Notes: generated by a model from the sequence alone, not told the origin. 64,000 nt of DNA from Arthrobacter mobilis (GCF_012395835.1 NZ_JAAZSQ010000001.1:445865-509864); one strand, 5' to 3'; positions 16,524 to 29,062 are shown, counted from the stretch's first letter. Translations and numbers: made by a program.

Positions 16524-18296
16524 CTACAGCCCCAGGGCGTCGCTGATGTCCTCGCGGATCAGCTCGATGGTTCCGGCGGCCTCCGCCCGGGCCTGCTCCA
16601 GCAGGTCGGCCGCCGGGACCGGACGGACCACCTCGATGTAGCACTTGAGCTTCGGCTCGGTGCCGCTGGGACGGACGATCACGCGGGAGTCGTCCCGGGT
16701 CAGGTACAGCAACCCGTCGGTGGGCGGCAGCCCGGCGGCGCCGTCGGACAGGTCGACGGCGGAGGCCACCGGCGAGCCGCCGAAGGACTCCGGCGGGCTG
16801 TCCCGCAGGCGCTTCATCATCGCGTCCAGCAGGTCGAGGCTGTCCACCCGGATGGAGAGCTGGTCGGTGGCGTGGATGCCGTGGGCCAGCGCCAGCTCGT
16901 CCAGGTCCGCGTGCAGGCTCCGGCCTGCCGCCAGGGCATCCGCGGCCAGCTCCGCCACCAGCAGTGCCGCGGAGATCCCGTCCTTGTCCGCCACCAGGTG
17001 CGGGGCCACGCAGTAGCCGAGCGCCTCCTCGTAGCCGTATTCCAGGCCCGGGACCCGTGCGATCCACTTGAAACCGGTCAGGGTCTGCACGTGCCCGATC
17101 CCCGCGGCCCCGGCCATCCTGCCCAGCAGCCGGGAGGACACGACCGAGCTGGCAAAGACCGGCTCTTCCGCCTCCGCGGTGCCGGCGGCCCGCAGCCGGG
17201 CCAGCATGTGGGCCCCGAGCAGGGCGCCGGTCTCGTCGCCGCGCAGCACCGACCACTTGCCGGTCTCCGGCGCCTTCAGGGCCACGGCAAGGCGGTCCGC
17301 GTCCGGGTCGTTGGCCAGCACGATGTCCGCATCCAGTTCCCCGGCGGCGGCCAGGGCCAGGTCCAGGGCGCCGGGCTCCTCCGGATTGGGGAAGGCCACG
17401 GTGGGGAAGTCCGGGTCCGGCGCCGCCTGGGCCCGGACCAGGTGCACGTCCGTGAAGCCCGCCCGGCGCAGCACGGCCAGGGCCGCGGGTCCGCCGACGC
17501 CGTGCAGCGGCGTGAGCACGATCTTCAGCCTCCGGTGGGGGAACACGTCCGGCCGGGCCAGCCCGGCCACCGCCTCCACGTAGGCGTCCTCCACGGAGCC
17601 GGGCCGGCCGGAGGCCGGCAGCACCTCCCAGCCGGAGCCGGCGAGCCGGATGGTGTCCAGCGCCGGCGCGTAGTCGATGCGCTCCGCGATGGCGGCGTCG
17701 TACGGCGGCACGATCTGCGCGCCGCGGCCGTCGCCGGGAACGGCGCGGCCGCCCAGGTAGACCTTGTAGCCGTTGTCCTGCGGCGGGTTGTGGCTGGCGG
17801 TGACCATCACGCCGCCGTCGCAGTCCAGGGACCGGACCGCGTAGGCAAGCACCGGCGTCGGCAGGGCCGCGGGCAGCAGGAACGTCTGCACGCCCAGGGC
17901 GGTCAGGACCGCCGCGGATTCGGCGGCGAACACCTCGGAGTTGTGCCGGGCGTCGAAGCCGACCACCACGCGCGGCCGGTAGCTGCCGGCGGCCGTGTCC
18001 AGCAGGAACCGTCCCAGTCCGGCGGCCGTGCGCCTGACCACCACGCGGTTCATCCGGGCCGGACCGGCGCCGAGGGGGGCCCGCAGCCCGGCCGTGCCGA
18101 AGGCCAGCGGGCCGGCGAAGCGGTCCGCCAGTTCGGCCCGCGCGGCGGCTCCGGACTGGCTGTCCTCGGCAGCCCGGTCCAGCAGCCCGCGCAGTTCGGC
18201 GGCGGTCTGCGGGTCCGGGTCTTCGGCCAGCCATGCCTCGGCGGCGGCCAGCTGCTCGCGGGGGAGGGGGACCGGGGAGAACGGGGAAGAACTCAT
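16524..18296 (-). CDS. Phospho-sugar mutase (phosphoglucomutase/phosphomannomutase family), 590 aa
   Basis: Interconverts hexose 1- and 6-phosphates. The phosphoserine loop is VTASHNP (Ser168), the metal loop DPDADR, the sugar loop GDETGALLG, and the C-terminal phosphate site SGTEPKLKCYIE; all four are intact. AGGTAG before the ATG at 18296 sets the start. It follows the purine nucleoside phosphorylase by 73 bases in the same direction. This pairing makes sense if ribose 1-phosphate from the phosphorylase is isomerised to ribose 5-phosphate here, since members of this family can act as phosphopentomutases; whether it prefers hexose or pentose cannot be read from sequence. Confidence 0.88.
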   Translation of the reverse strand: MSSSPFSPVPLPREQLAAAEAWLAEDPDPQTAAELRGLLDRAAEDSQSGAAARAELADRFAGPLAFGTAGLRAPLGAGPARMNRVVVRRTAAGLGRFLLDTAAGSYRPRVVVGFDARHNSEVFAAESAAVLTALGVQTFLLPAALPTPVLAYAVRSLDCDGGVMVTASHNPPQDNGYKVYLGGRAVPGDGRGAQIVPPYDAAIAERIDYAPALDTIRLAGSGWEVLPASGRPGSVEDAYVEAVAGLARPDVFPHRRLKIVLTPLHGVGGPAALAVLRRAGFTDVHLVRAQAAPDPDFPTVAFPNPEEPGALDLALAAAGELDADIVLANDPDADRLAVALKAPETGKWSVLRGDETGALLGAHMLARLRAAGTAEAEEPVFASSVVSSRLLGRMAGAAGIGHVQTLTGFKWIARVPGLEYGYEEALGYCVAPHLVADKDGISAALLVAELAADALAAGRSLHADLDELALAHGIHATDQLSIRVDSLDLLDAMMKRLRDSPPESFGGSPVASAVDLSDGAAGLPPTDGLLYLTRDDSRVIVRPSGTEPKLKCYIEVVRPVPAADLLEQARAEAAGTIELIREDISDALGL

Positions 18297-18369
18297 CGAA
18301 ACTACCTGCCGTGGGTCGGTGCCGGCTGCTCCGGCGGGAAGGAACGGGGCCGGGGGAAGGCGCGGCGCG

Positions 18370-19170
18370 CTAGAGCTTGGCGATGATTCCGGCCAGCAGC
18401 CTGGAAATGCGCGGGCCCGCCGCCGCGCCGGCTGCGAGGACCTCCTCGTGGCTGAGCGGCTCCGGGCTGATGCCGGCGGCCAGGTTGGTGACCAGCGAGA
18501 TGCCGAAAACCTCCATGCCGGCATGCCGGGCGGCGATCGCTTCCAGCGCGGTGGACATCCCCACCAAATCGGCGCCGATCCGCCGGGCGTACCGGACCTC
18601 GGCGGGGGTTTCGTAGTGCGGGCCGGCGAACTGGGCGTAGACGCCCTCGTCCAGGCTGGGGTCCACTTCCCGGGCGATCGCCCGGATCCGGGCCGAATAC
18701 AGGTCCGTCAGGTCCACGAACGTGGCACCCTCCAGCGGGGAGGCTGCCGTCAGGTTGATGTGGTCGCTGATCAGCACCGGGGTTCCTGCCGGCCAGGCGG
18801 GGTCCAGGCCCCCGCAGCCATTGGTCAGCACCAGGGTCCGGCAGCCGGCGGCCGCAGCGGTCCGCACGCCGTGGACGACGGCGCGGACCCCCCTGCCCTC
18901 GTAGTAATGGGTGCGCGCCCCCAGGACCAGGACCCGCTTGCCGTCCGGGGCGAGCACGGAGCGGATGGTGCCGGCATGGCCGGCGACGGCGGGGGCAGTG
19001 AATCCGGGAACCTCGGCCGCGGGCAGCGAGTGCGTGGTTTCGCCAATCAGTCCGGCTGCCCCGCCCCACCCGGAACCAAGGACCAGGGCCACGTCGTGGC
19101 CGGCGGCTCGGGTCTGCGCGGCAATGAAGGCGGCGGCCTCGGCGGCCAGGTCGAATGGGTCATCAGTCAC
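18370..19170 (-). CDS. Purine-nucleoside phosphorylase
   Basis: Phosphorolyses purine nucleosides to base and (deoxy)ribose 1-phosphate. Trimeric-PNP motifs are present: LGSGWGG phosphate loop, [37 protein letters not shown] (in pieces across 170-205) and the SLVTNLAAG end. The GTG start at 19170 has AGGT about 9 bases upstream; length 266 residues is typical. Divergent from the quinone reductase across 108 bases, probably co-transcribed with the mutase. Confidence 0.92.
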   Translation of the reverse strand: MTDDPFDLAAEAAAFIAAQTRAAGHDVALVLGSGWGGAAGLIGETTHSLPAAEVPGFTAPAVAGHAGTIRSVLAPDGKRVLVLGARTHYYEGRGVRAVVHGVRTAAAAGCRTLVLTNGCGGLDPAWPAGTPVLISDHINLTAASPLEGATFVDLTDLYSARIRAIAREVDPSLDEGVYAQFAGPHYETPAEVRYARRIGADLVGMSTALEAIAARHAGMEVFGISLVTNLAAGISPEPLSHEEVLAAGAAAGPRISRLLAGIIAKL

Positions 19171-19278
19171 AGCACCTAACCTACCTGCTGGATCTGGCTG
19201 CCGACAGAACCGCCGGCCCTGCCCGTCCCGGCCGTGCGCCGGGTTGAGGCGCCTTGCGGCATACGACAGAATGAACAG

Positions 19279-20682
19279 GTGACGACACAAATAGACTTCA
19301 GTGCCCCGCGTTTTGTGATTCTGGGTGGAGGCCCCGGCGGCTACGAAGCCGCCATGGTGGCCAATTCGCTCGGGGCCAAGGTGACCGTCATCGAACGCCA
19401 GGGACTGGGCGGCTCCGCGGTGCTGACCGACGTCGTACCCTCCAAGACCCTGATCGCCACCGCCGACGCCATGCGGCGGGTGGCCGGTGCCCACGACCTC
19501 GGCGTGCGGTTCGACGCCGAGGCCAAGGCGGCCTATGCCGACATGCGCACGGTCCACGAGCGCCTGCTCAAGCTGGCCGAAAGCCAGTCCGCCGATATCC
19601 GCCACGGGCTCGAACGCGCCGGAGTGAAGATCATCATCGGCCAGGGCCGCTTCGTTGATGCCAACACGCTGACCGTGTCCACCGAGGACGGCGAGCAGAC
19701 CGTGGAGGCCGACGCCGTCCTGGTCGCCACCGGCGCCACGCCGCGCGAACTGCCCTCGGCCAAGCCGGACGGGGAGCGGATCTTCAACTGGACCCAGGTC
19801 TACAACATGACCGAGGTGCCCGAGCACCTGATCGTGATCGGCTCGGGCGTCACGGGCGCCGAGTTCGCCTCCGCCTACCGCATGCTCGGGACCCGGGTCA
19901 CCCTGGTCTCCTCCCGCGACCGGGTGCTGCCGGGGGAGGACGCGGACGCGGCCCAGGTGCTCGAGGATGTCTTCGCCCGCAGCGGCATGACCGTGCTGTC
20001 CAAGTCGCGGGCCGAGGCCGTGGACCGCACCGCCGGCGGCGTGCGGGTGACCCTCTCGGACGGACGGACCGTGGACGGCTCGCACTGCCTAGTGGCGGTC
20101 GGGTCCATCCCCAACACCGCCGGCATCGGCCTGGAGAAGGCCGGGGTGGCAGTGGCCGAGAGCGGGCACATCAAGGTCGACGGCGTCTCGCGCACCACGG
20201 CGCCGAACATCTATGCCGCCGGCGACTGCACCGGCGTGCTCGCCCTGGCCTCGGTGGCCGCCATGCAGGGACGCATTGCGGTGGCGCACCTGCTCGGGGA
20301 CAAGGTCACCCCGCTGAAGCTGAAGCGGGTCGCCTCCAACATCTTCACCAGCCCCGAGATCGCCACGGTGGGCGTGACCGAGGAGGAAGTCGCGGCCGGC
20401 AAGTACCAGGGCGACATCATCAAGCTGTCCCTGACCACCAACCCGCGGGCCAAGATGATGAACGTGACCGAAGGCTTCGTGAAGATCATCGCGCGCCGCG
20501 GCTCGGGCACGGTGATCGGCGGCGTGGTGGTGGCTCCGCGGGCCTCCGAACTGATCTTCCCGATCGCCATTGCCGTCACCCAGAAGCTGCATGTGGACGA
20601 CGTCGCCAACACCTTCACCGTCTACCCGTCCCTGACCGGTTCCATCTCCGAGGCCGCCCGGCGCCTGCACGTGCACCTTTAG
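19279..20682 (+). CDS. lpdA: LpdA-type NAD(P)H-quinone dehydrogenase
   Basis: Flavoprotein of the pyridine nucleotide-disulfide reductase fold. FAD loop [16 protein letters not shown] loop [13 protein letters not shown], and the C-terminal dimerisation domain are complete. Where lipoamide dehydrogenases have CxxxxC the sequence is [12 protein letters not shown], so the redox disulfide is absent. This is the known pattern of mycobacterial LpdA (Rv3303c), which reduces quinones instead. The GTG at 19279 (467 residues) begins the family-like sequence; a longer frame starts at 19234 but lacks support. Confidence 0.88.
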   Translation: MTTQIDFSAPRFVILGGGPGGYEAAMVANSLGAKVTVIERQGLGGSAVLTDVVPSKTLIATADAMRRVAGAHDLGVRFDAEAKAAYADMRTVHERLLKLAESQSADIRHGLERAGVKIIIGQGRFVDANTLTVSTEDGEQTVEADAVLVATGATPRELPSAKPDGERIFNWTQVYNMTEVPEHLIVIGSGVTGAEFASAYRMLGTRVTLVSSRDRVLPGEDADAAQVLEDVFARSGMTVLSKSRAEAVDRTAGGVRVTLSDGRTVDGSHCLVAVGSIPNTAGIGLEKAGVAVAESGHIKVDGVSRTTAPNIYAAGDCTGVLALASVAAMQGRIAVAHLLGDKVTPLKLKRVASNIFTSPEIATVGVTEEEVAAGKYQGDIIKLSLTTNPRAKMMNVTEGFVKIIARRGSGTVIGGVVVAPRASELIFPIAIAVTQKLHVDDVANTFTVYPSLTGSISEAARRLHVHL

Positions 20683-20820
20683 CCGCCGGCGGCACGGCGG
20701 GCTGCACCGGTTCGGGCATCTCCCCGCGCTAGAATGCGAAGTATTCAGGCTGGTGAATCGTTGAGGGGTTCACCGGTGCTCAGCTAGCGTGTCCAGCGTA
20801 TTGCCATGATGGGGGAATTA

Positions 20821-21699
20821 ATGGCCGGCCAGCGGGTTGCCGTGGTGGTGGAGGATGACGCGGATATCCGCGACCTGGTGTCCGTGGTCCTGTCGAGCTC
20901 CGGCTTCGAGGTCCACACCGCGCCCACCGGCGCGGCAGGCCTTGCCGCGGTGCGCGAGCGCAACCCGGCCATCATCACGCTGGACCTGAGCCTGCCCGAC
21001 ATCGACGGGTTCGAGGTGGCCCGGCAGGTGCGGCAGTTCAGCGACGCGTACATCATCATGCTCACCGCCCGCGCGGAGGAACTGGACACCCTGCTGGGGC
21101 TCGAGTCCGGCGCGGATGACTACCTGACCAAGCCGTTCAGGCCGCGCGAGCTCCGGGCACGGGTGACGGCCATGCTGCGCCGTCCCCGGAACGGACAGCC
21201 GGAGGCACCCGGCCAAGGTACTGCCCCGGTTCCGGCCGCAGCTGGTCCCGCCAGGCCGGCAGGAGCGGTGCCCGCGGCGGGGACGGTGCCCGCGGCAGGG
21301 GAGGCCGGCGGCCGGACGCTGCCGCCCGAGGCGGCCGGGGCGCCGGGAGCAGCTGCCGGGCAGCAGGACGGGGTGCTGGAACACAACGGCCTGACCATCA
21401 ACCGGCGCAGCCGGCGGGCCACCATCGGCGGCACCACGGTGGACCTGACCCGCACCGAGTTCGACCTGCTGGACGCGCTGATGGAAGGAGGCCGGGTAGT
21501 CCGGACCACTGCGGAGCTGGCCCGGCGGGTCAAGGTGGATTCCTACGACGGCGGGGCCTACGGCAGCGCGGTGAACGTGCGCACCATCGACGTGCACATG
21601 GCCAACCTCCGGCGCAAGCTCGGCGAAGACCCGGTGCTGCCGCGCTGGATCAAGACCGTCGGCGGCGTCGGCTACTGCCTGGCCCCCCGGCAGGGCTGA
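20821..21699 (+). CDS. OmpR-family response regulator with long Ala/Pro linker, 292 aa
   Basis: Receiver domain with EDD at 11-13, Asp55 in TLDLSLPD and LTKPF near 105; winged helix at about 187-290 (VVRTTAELARR, DVHMANLRRKLGED). Between them lies a roughly 55-residue Ala/Pro/Gly linker with the repeat VPAAGTVPAAG. GGGGGAA before the ATG at 20821 favours it over the ATG at 20806. It is a paralogue of the regulator at 7873; no kinase is adjacent, so it is an orphan in this window. Confidence 0.88.
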   Translation: MAGQRVAVVVEDDADIRDLVSVVLSSSGFEVHTAPTGAAGLAAVRERNPAIITLDLSLPDIDGFEVARQVRQFSDAYIIMLTARAEELDTLLGLESGADDYLTKPFRPRELRARVTAMLRRPRNGQPEAPGQGTAPVPAAAGPARPAGAVPAAGTVPAAGEAGGRTLPPEAAGAPGAAAGQQDGVLEHNGLTINRRSRRATIGGTTVDLTRTEFDLLDALMEGGRVVRTTAELARRVKVDSYDGGAYGSAVNVRTIDVHMANLRRKLGEDPVLPRWIKTVGGVGYCLAPRQG

Positions 21700-21710
21700 C
21701 CGGGGGACCG

Positions 21711-22295
21711 CTACCGGGCCGGCAGGTGCTTGCCCTGGCTGTTCCAGACCAGGGTCCGGCCCAGTGCACGGGTGGGCATTTCGGTGAACGACGGCGGAAC
21801 CGGCGCGGCGATCTGCTGAGTATCCGGCCACTGCCCGTCCCCGGGGGAGTCCAGCAGTTCCGGGTCCATGTTGAAGATCACCGCCCAGGTATCGATCCCG
21901 GCGGAGAACCGGGCCAGGATCCGGTCGATCAGGACCAGTTCCAGGCCGGTGCCTTCGGCAATCGGGGCCACCTTGATATCCGCGAAGGCGATCAGCCGGT
22001 GCACCTCGCGGCCGCGCAGCACGCCGTGCTCGCCGATGGCTTCGGTGGCCGCGATGGAGGCGATGGCGTAGTCCTCGGACATCGCCTCCAGGGCAGCCTG
22101 CGGGTCCGTGGGGTGGACGACGCAGAACTCGGTGCTCGCCAGCCCCTCGGCCGGGGCGGTCAGGTCCGAGCGCGAGAGCCGCGACCACCAGCCCTGGACC
22201 AGGGCCACGTCCGGTTCGCCGCCGCCGGCCTCGGCCATGTCGCTGGCGATGTAGCTGACGGTCAGGAACTCGTCCTCGGTTTCGAACGGAAGCAT
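21711..22295 (-). CDS. Conserved hypothetical protein, 194 aa
   Basis: Not recognised. It is a soluble mixed alpha/beta protein without signal peptide or membrane segment. It is acidic at the N-terminus (MLPFETEDEF) and contains VHRLIAFADIKVAP and LVLIDRILARFSAGIDTWAV. Its start lies 14 bases after the tex stop, so it is probably the last gene of that operon. It converges with the response regulator with 11 bases between stops. Confidence 0.65.
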   Translation of the reverse strand: MLPFETEDEFLTVSYIASDMAEAGGGEPDVALVQGWWSRLSRSDLTAPAEGLASTEFCVVHPTDPQAALEAMSEDYAIASIAATEAIGEHGVLRGREVHRLIAFADIKVAPIAEGTGLELVLIDRILARFSAGIDTWAVIFNMDPELLDSPGDGQWPDTQQIAAPVPPSFTEMPTRALGRTLVWNSQGKHLPAR

Positions 22296-22309
22296 CTGCG
22301 CAGGTTCCG

Positions 22310-24718
<2,409 letters not shown>

Positions 24719-24723
24719 CCGAT

Positions 24724-25020
24724 CTATTTTGCCGCATCGGGCCCGTTCCCCGGTGCCTGCCCCGGCGCGCCGTGCGGGTAATAGAAGCCGTAGTCGTCGT
24801 ACGGGTCCCGCCAGGCGGACTCATCGCGGCTGATCCGGCGCACCGCCGAGGCCGGCACCCAGGCCGTGCGCATGGACCCGTCGCCGTCGACCCACTTGAC
24901 CTGGACCTCAGTGCGCGTCCAGGCGATGGCCTTGCCGTCCACGCTCCGGGCGCCGATCCGGGCGCGTACATAGGGCTCGCGGCGGTACGGCTCGCGGGTG
25001 ACGCGGGAATCATGGCTCAC
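24724..25020 (-). CDS. Hypothetical basic protein, 98 aa
   Basis: The GTG at 25020 is preceded by GGAAGGATG at good spacing; the frame is open further upstream but that part reads as non-coding. Many Arg residues, TRTEVQVKWVDGDGSMRTAWVPASAVRRISR in the middle (a KOW/SH3-like strand pattern), and a Tyr/Pro-rich tail. Family not recognised. It is the first gene of a likely operon with tex, 5 bases away, so an RNA-related role is possible but unproven. Confidence 0.6.
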   Translation of the reverse strand: MSHDSRVTREPYRREPYVRARIGARSVDGKAIAWTRTEVQVKWVDGDGSMRTAWVPASAVRRISRDESAWRDPYDDYGFYYPHGAPGQAPGNGPDAAK

Positions 25021-25182
25021 CGCACCATCCTTCCATGCAGTCCGCGTGGCGTTCCATAGCAGAACTGTCCACATAATGGAACAAATGTCCGGATCGCGGA
25101 TAGCCCAGATTACAATCGACGTAACAATCATTCCCCGGGCCGGGCTTCGCCCTGCCTCCGGTTACAGCGAAAGCCGAACCTT

Positions 25183-26583
25183 ATGCCTAAATCCGCACCG
25201 CTTGCCACGGGTGCACCGGCCGCTCCGGTGAACACCCGCGGCCGCGTAATCTTCGCCAGCCTCATTGGCACCACCATCGAGTTCTACGACTTCTACGCCT
25301 ACGCGACCGCCTCCGTACTGGTCTTCCCGGCGCTGTTCTTCCCGAACGCGAGCAATATCAACGCGATCCTCAGCGCGTTCGCGATCTTCGGCGTCGCCTT
25401 CGTGGCCCGCCCGGTCGGTTCCGTGCTCTTCGGCCACTATGGCGACAAGCTGGGCCGCAAGGGGACGCTGGTCGCCTCGCTGCTGACCATGGGTATCGCC
25501 ACCTTCCTGATCGGCTTCCTGCCGCCGGCCACCGGCGCCTTCGTGGTGCTGGCACCGCTGATGCTGGTGCTGCTGCGCTTTGCCCAGGGCCTGGCCCTCG
25601 GCGGCGAATGGTCCGGCGCGGCACTGCTGGCCACGGAGAACGCCCCGGCCAACCGGCGCGCCATCTACGGCACGTTCCCGCAGCTCGGTGCCCCGATCGG
25701 CTTCATCATTGCCAACCTGATCTTCGTGGGCCTGCAGCTGGGCCTGACCCCCGAGCAGTTCATGGCCTGGGGCTGGCGCGTGCCGTTCGTGCTCTCCGCC
25801 GTCATGGTCGCGGTGGGCCTGTGGGTGCGCCTGAAGCTGGTCGAGTCGGTGTCCTTCCAGAAGGTTGTGGAGCAGGACAAGGTCGAGAAGTCCCCGTTCC
25901 GGGCCACCATGCGCAACCACTGGCGCCCGGTGCTGGCCGGCACCTTCATCATGCTCGCCACCTACGTGCTCTTCTACCTGATGACCTCGTTCACGCTGAC
26001 CTACGGCACCGCCCCGGCCACCGTGGAGCAGGCCGCTGCTGCTGCCGCGGCCAAGGGCAAGGAATTCAACCCGGCCAGCTTCGTCCCGGGCCTGGGCATC
26101 GACCGCCCCGAGTTCCTGACCATGCTGATCATCGGCGTCGTCTTCTTCGGCATCTTCACCGTGGTCTCCGGCCCGCTGGCGGAGAAGTTCGGCCGGCGCA
26201 AGTTCCTGATCTGGGTGACGCTGGGCATCCTGGTCTTCGGCGCCGCCTGGACCCTCATGTTCGGCCCGGGCCAGGCCGCGGCCATGACCGGCCTGATTAT
26301 CGGCTTCGCCCTGATGGGCCTGACCTTCGGCCCGATGGCTGCGATCCTGCCCGAGCTCTTCCCCGCGAACGTGCGCTACACCGGCTCGGCCGTCGCCTAC
26401 AACCTCTCCTCGGTGATCGGCGCGGCCCCGGCTTCCTTCGTGGCGATTGCGCTGTGGCAGGCCGGCGGCGGCAGCACCGTGTGGGTCGGCGTGTACCTGG
26501 CCCTCGGCGCGGTGCTGACCCTGGTGGCGCTGTTCCTGACCGCGGAGACCCGCGACAGGGACTACGAGAACAACGTGGCCTGA
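25183..26583 (+). CDS. MFS transporter, metabolite:H+ symporter (MHS) family, 466 aa
   Basis: Twelve predicted membrane helices. The N-terminal GTTIEFYDFYAYATAS and the loop FGHYGDKLGRKGTL after helix 2 are typical of MHS members such as ProP, ShiA and citrate/ketoglutarate permeases; the repeat KFGRRKFL occurs at the middle of the second half. Substrate not predictable. The 162-base upstream gap separates it from the divergent tex operon; a strong hairpin follows the stop. Confidence 0.88.
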   Translation: MPKSAPLATGAPAAPVNTRGRVIFASLIGTTIEFYDFYAYATASVLVFPALFFPNASNINAILSAFAIFGVAFVARPVGSVLFGHYGDKLGRKGTLVASLLTMGIATFLIGFLPPATGAFVVLAPLMLVLLRFAQGLALGGEWSGAALLATENAPANRRAIYGTFPQLGAPIGFIIANLIFVGLQLGLTPEQFMAWGWRVPFVLSAVMVAVGLWVRLKLVESVSFQKVVEQDKVEKSPFRATMRNHWRPVLAGTFIMLATYVLFYLMTSFTLTYGTAPATVEQAAAAAAAKGKEFNPASFVPGLGIDRPEFLTMLIIGVVFFGIFTVVSGPLAEKFGRRKFLIWVTLGILVFGAAWTLMFGPGQAAAMTGLIIGFALMGLTFGPMAAILPELFPANVRYTGSAVAYNLSSVIGAAPASFVAIALWQAGGGSTVWVGVYLALGAVLTLVALFLTAETRDRDYENNVA

Positions 26584-26608
26584 CGTTTTCTGCAGCCGGA
26601 CGGCACAC

Positions 26609-26640
26609 GGAAGGGCGGCACCTGCGGGTGCCGCCCTTCC
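26609..26640. terminator. Hairpin between MHS transporter and GlsB gene
   Basis: Perfect 14-bp stem (GGAAGGGCGGCACC and complement) with loop TGCG, 25 bases after the transporter stop and 20 bases from the end of the convergent GlsB gene; it can serve both. Confidence 0.85.
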
Positions 26641-26660
26641 GGTGTCTCTGCCGGCCGGAG

Positions 26661-26927
26661 TCAGACGGTCCGGCGGCTGCGGGTGAAGAAGCCCCAGATC
26701 AGCAGGACGATGACCGCCCCGACAATGGCGACGAGCCAGGTCTGGATGCTCCAGAATTCCTCCAGGCCGACACCGAACACGGCGCTGCCTATCCAGCCGC
26801 CCAGCAGGGCGCCGACGACGCCCAGGACCAAGGTGGACAGCCAGCCCCCGGGCTGGTCGCCGGGAATGATGAGCTTGGCAATGGCGCCTGCGATGAGTCC
26901 GAGAATGAGAAAAGCAATGATACCCAT
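26661..26927 (-). CDS. GlsB/YeaQ/YmgE-family stress-response membrane protein, 88 aa
   Basis: Three hydrophobic helices with the family's Gly pattern: MGIIAFLILGLIAGAIAKL, PGGWLSTLVLGVVGALLGGW and a last helix ending in a basic tail. The ATG at 26927 sits 9 bases after GGAG; an ATG three codons earlier overlaps that site and is less likely. Family members are transglycosylase-associated or stress-induced membrane proteins of unclear function. A possible -10 (TATGCT, minus strand, 27026-27021) lies about 95 bases upstream. Confidence 0.88.
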   Translation of the reverse strand: MGIIAFLILGLIAGAIAKLIIPGDQPGGWLSTLVLGVVGALLGGWIGSAVFGVGLEEFWSIQTWLVAIVGAVIVLLIWGFFTRSRRTV

Positions 26928-27126
26928 GATGCGCATCTCCTTTTCGATGACCGTAGTTCGCCGGCAGGTGCCTGATACTTCCTCCTCGCACGATCGCTCA
27001 CGGACCAGCCGGTACCACTAAGCATACTTACCAAGCGCGTATCCGCCAGTCTCGGAACCGGTCGCTGAGGTTAAGACCCGGTTACGATTCCGGGTGCGAA
27101 CCCCCGGTTGGTTCCGGTTAAACGCG

Positions 27127-27158
27127 CCGGTCCCCGCAGCTGAGGCTGCGGGGACCGG
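27127..27158 (-). terminator. Hairpin downstream of the carboxylase alpha gene
   Basis: Perfect 14-bp stem (CCGGTCCCCGCAGC and complement) with loop TGAG, beginning 14 bases after the stop of the minus-strand gene at 27173. Confidence 0.85.
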
Positions 27159-27172
27159 TAAGCCGGAGCCGG

Positions 27173-28945
27173 TCAGTCCTCGATGGTCGCCAGCACGGCG
27201 CCGGCGGTGACGGTATCGCCGGGCCGGGCGCGCAGGCCGGACACGGTGCCGGATTTGTGGGCGGTCAGCGGCTGCTCCATCTTCATGGCCTCGAGGACGA
27301 CGACGAGGTCGCCTTCGGAGACCAGGTCACCGTCGCTGACGGCCACCTTGACGATCGTGCCCTGCATCGGCGAGGTCAAGTCGTCCCCGCCGGCAGCGGC
27401 CGTGCCGCCGGGGGCCGTGCGGCCGCGGGCGCGCTTGGGCTTGCCGTTGGTGCGCACCGGCCCGGCCGCGCCCAGCCCTGCGGGCAGGACCACTTCCAGG
27501 CGCCTGCCGCCGACCTCGACCGTGACCCGCTGGCGTCCGGCGTCCTCGCCGGCAGCGGCGGCCTCGGCGGCGTCGAACGCGGGAATGTCATTGATGAATT
27601 CGGTTTCGATCCAGCGCGTATGCACGGTGAACGGACCTTCGGCCGGGGCGAAGGCAGGGTCCGTGACCACCGAGCGGTGGAAGGGCAGCACGGTGGGCAT
27701 GCCGCCGATCTCCATCTCGTCCAGGGCGCGCCGGGCCCGTTCCAGGGCCTGCCGGCGGGTGCTGCCGGTGACGATGAGCTTGGCCAGCATGGAGTCGAAG
27801 TTGCCGCCGACGACCTCGCCGGCTTCGATGCCCGAATCCACCCGGACGCCGGGACCGGAGGGCAGCCTGAAGGTGGAGACGGTGCCCGGGGCGGGCATGA
27901 AATTGCGGCCGGCGTCCTCGCCGTTGATGCGGAACTCGATGGAGTGGCCGCGGATTTCCGGGTCCGGATAGCCCAGTTCCTCGCCGCGGGCCAGCCGGAA
28001 CTGCTCGCGGACCAGGTCGATCCCGGTGACTTCCTCGGATACCGGGTGCTCCACCTGCAGCCGGGTGTTGACCTCCAGGAAGGAAATCGTGCCGTCCCGG
28101 CCGACCAGGAACTCGCAGGTGCCGGCGCCCTGGTAGCCGGCCTCGCGCAGGATGGCCTTGGAGGATTCGTAGAGCCGGCGGTTCTGCTCCTCGGTCAGGA
28201 ACGGGGCCGGGGCTTCCTCGACCAGCTTCTGGTTGCGCCGCTGCAGCGAGCAGTCGCGGGTGGAGACGACGACGACGTTGCCGTGCGCGTCGGCCAGGCA
28301 TTGGGTCTCCACGTGGCGGGGAGCGTCCAGGAAACGCTCGACGAAGCACTCGCCGCGCCCGAACGCTGCCGTCGCCTCGCGCACGGCCGACTCGTAGGCC
28401 TCGGCCACCTGCTCCCGGTCCCGGACCACCTTGATGCCGCGTCCGCCGCCGCCGTAGGCTGCCTTGATGGCCAAGGGCAGGCCGTAGCTGTCGGCGAAAT
28501 CCAGCACTTCCTGGACGTCCTTGACCGGGTCCGGGGTGCCGGGCACCAGCGGGGCGCCGACCTTGTCGGCGATATGCCGGGCCTGCACCTTGTCGCCGAG
28601 CATGGCGATTGCTTCAGGGGGCGGGCCGATCCAGACCAGGCCGGCGCCGATGACCTTGGCCGCGAACTCGGCGTTCTCGGAGAGGAAGCCGTAGCCGGGA
28701 TGGACGGCGTCCGCGCCGGCGGCCTCGGCCACCTGGAGCAGTTTGTCCATCACCAGGTAGGACTCGGCGGCCGTGCTGCCGCCGAGGGCGAAGGCCTCGT
28801 CGGCCAGGCGCACGTGCAGCGCGTCCCGGTCCGGATCCGCATAGACGGCCACTGTGGCGATGCCTTCGTCCCGCGCGGCGCGGATGACGCGGACCGCAAT
28901 CTCACCACGGTTGGCGATGAGGACCTTGGTGATGCTCTTGGTCAT
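27173..28945 (-). CDS. Acyl-CoA carboxylase alpha subunit (biotin carboxylase + BCCP)
   Basis: Carboxylates biotin with ATP and bicarbonate, then hands CO2 to the beta subunit (35030) to make malonyl- or methylmalonyl-CoA. 590 residues: biotin carboxylase N-domain ([20 protein letters not shown]), ATP-grasp with the Gly-rich loop [14 protein letters not shown]-domain ([14 protein letters not shown]), and a C-terminal biotinyl domain with EAMKM (biotinyl Lys555). This is the AccA3 type of actinobacteria. The beta and epsilon genes lie 6 kb away. A palindrome shared with that locus is found 94 bases upstream. Confidence 0.95.
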   Translation of the reverse strand: MTKSITKVLIANRGEIAVRVIRAARDEGIATVAVYADPDRDALHVRLADEAFALGGSTAAESYLVMDKLLQVAEAAGADAVHPGYGFLSENAEFAAKVIGAGLVWIGPPPEAIAMLGDKVQARHIADKVGAPLVPGTPDPVKDVQEVLDFADSYGLPLAIKAAYGGGGRGIKVVRDREQVAEAYESAVREATAAFGRGECFVERFLDAPRHVETQCLADAHGNVVVVSTRDCSLQRRNQKLVEEAPAPFLTEEQNRRLYESSKAILREAGYQGAGTCEFLVGRDGTISFLEVNTRLQVEHPVSEEVTGIDLVREQFRLARGEELGYPDPEIRGHSIEFRINGEDAGRNFMPAPGTVSTFRLPSGPGVRVDSGIEAGEVVGGNFDSMLAKLIVTGSTRRQALERARRALDEMEIGGMPTVLPFHRSVVTDPAFAPAEGPFTVHTRWIETEFINDIPAFDAAEAAAAGEDAGRQRVTVEVGGRRLEVVLPAGLGAAGPVRTNGKPKRARGRTAPGGTAAAGGDDLTSPMQGTIVKVAVSDGDLVSEGDLVVVLEAMKMEQPLTAHKSGTVSGLRARPGDTVTAGAVLATIED

Positions 28946-29038
28946 TTCTTCTGGCTCCTTCTATCCCCTCGGAGCCTAACGCGATTTTGCGGTTTTCGCC
29001 TATCAACGGTGCCTTGGTCGGGTGAAGCGGCCAGGTTT

Positions 29039-29057
29039 TTTGTAGGTGTCCTACAAA
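29039..29057. promoter_or_regulatory. Palindromic operator candidate upstream of carboxylase alpha gene
   Basis: TTTGTAGGTGTCCTACAAA is a perfect palindrome with 8-base arms and 3-base centre, 94 bases before the alpha-subunit start, 5 bases beyond the stop of the cytochrome b-type gene. The core TGTAGG-N3-CCTACA recurs at 36780, between the carboxylase beta operon and biotin ligase. Size and symmetry fit a dimeric repressor, for example of GntR or TetR type; the regulator is unknown. Confidence 0.6.
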
Positions 29058-29062
29058 CGCGG

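Noticed and set aside
19400..19450. Loss of the redox cysteines in the LpdA-type protein as a damaged lipoamide dehydrogenase
   Set aside because: Absence of CxxxxC is the normal state of the actinobacterial LpdA quinone reductase group.
25162..26991. A 609-codon minus-strand frame over the MHS transporter
   Set aside because: Composition dominated by His, Gln, Arg and Gly; the plus strand encodes a clear twelve-helix transporter.
27060..27120. A GGTTCG-containing stretch suggesting a tRNA T-arm
   Set aside because: No matching acceptor, D or anticodon arms could be folded on either strand.
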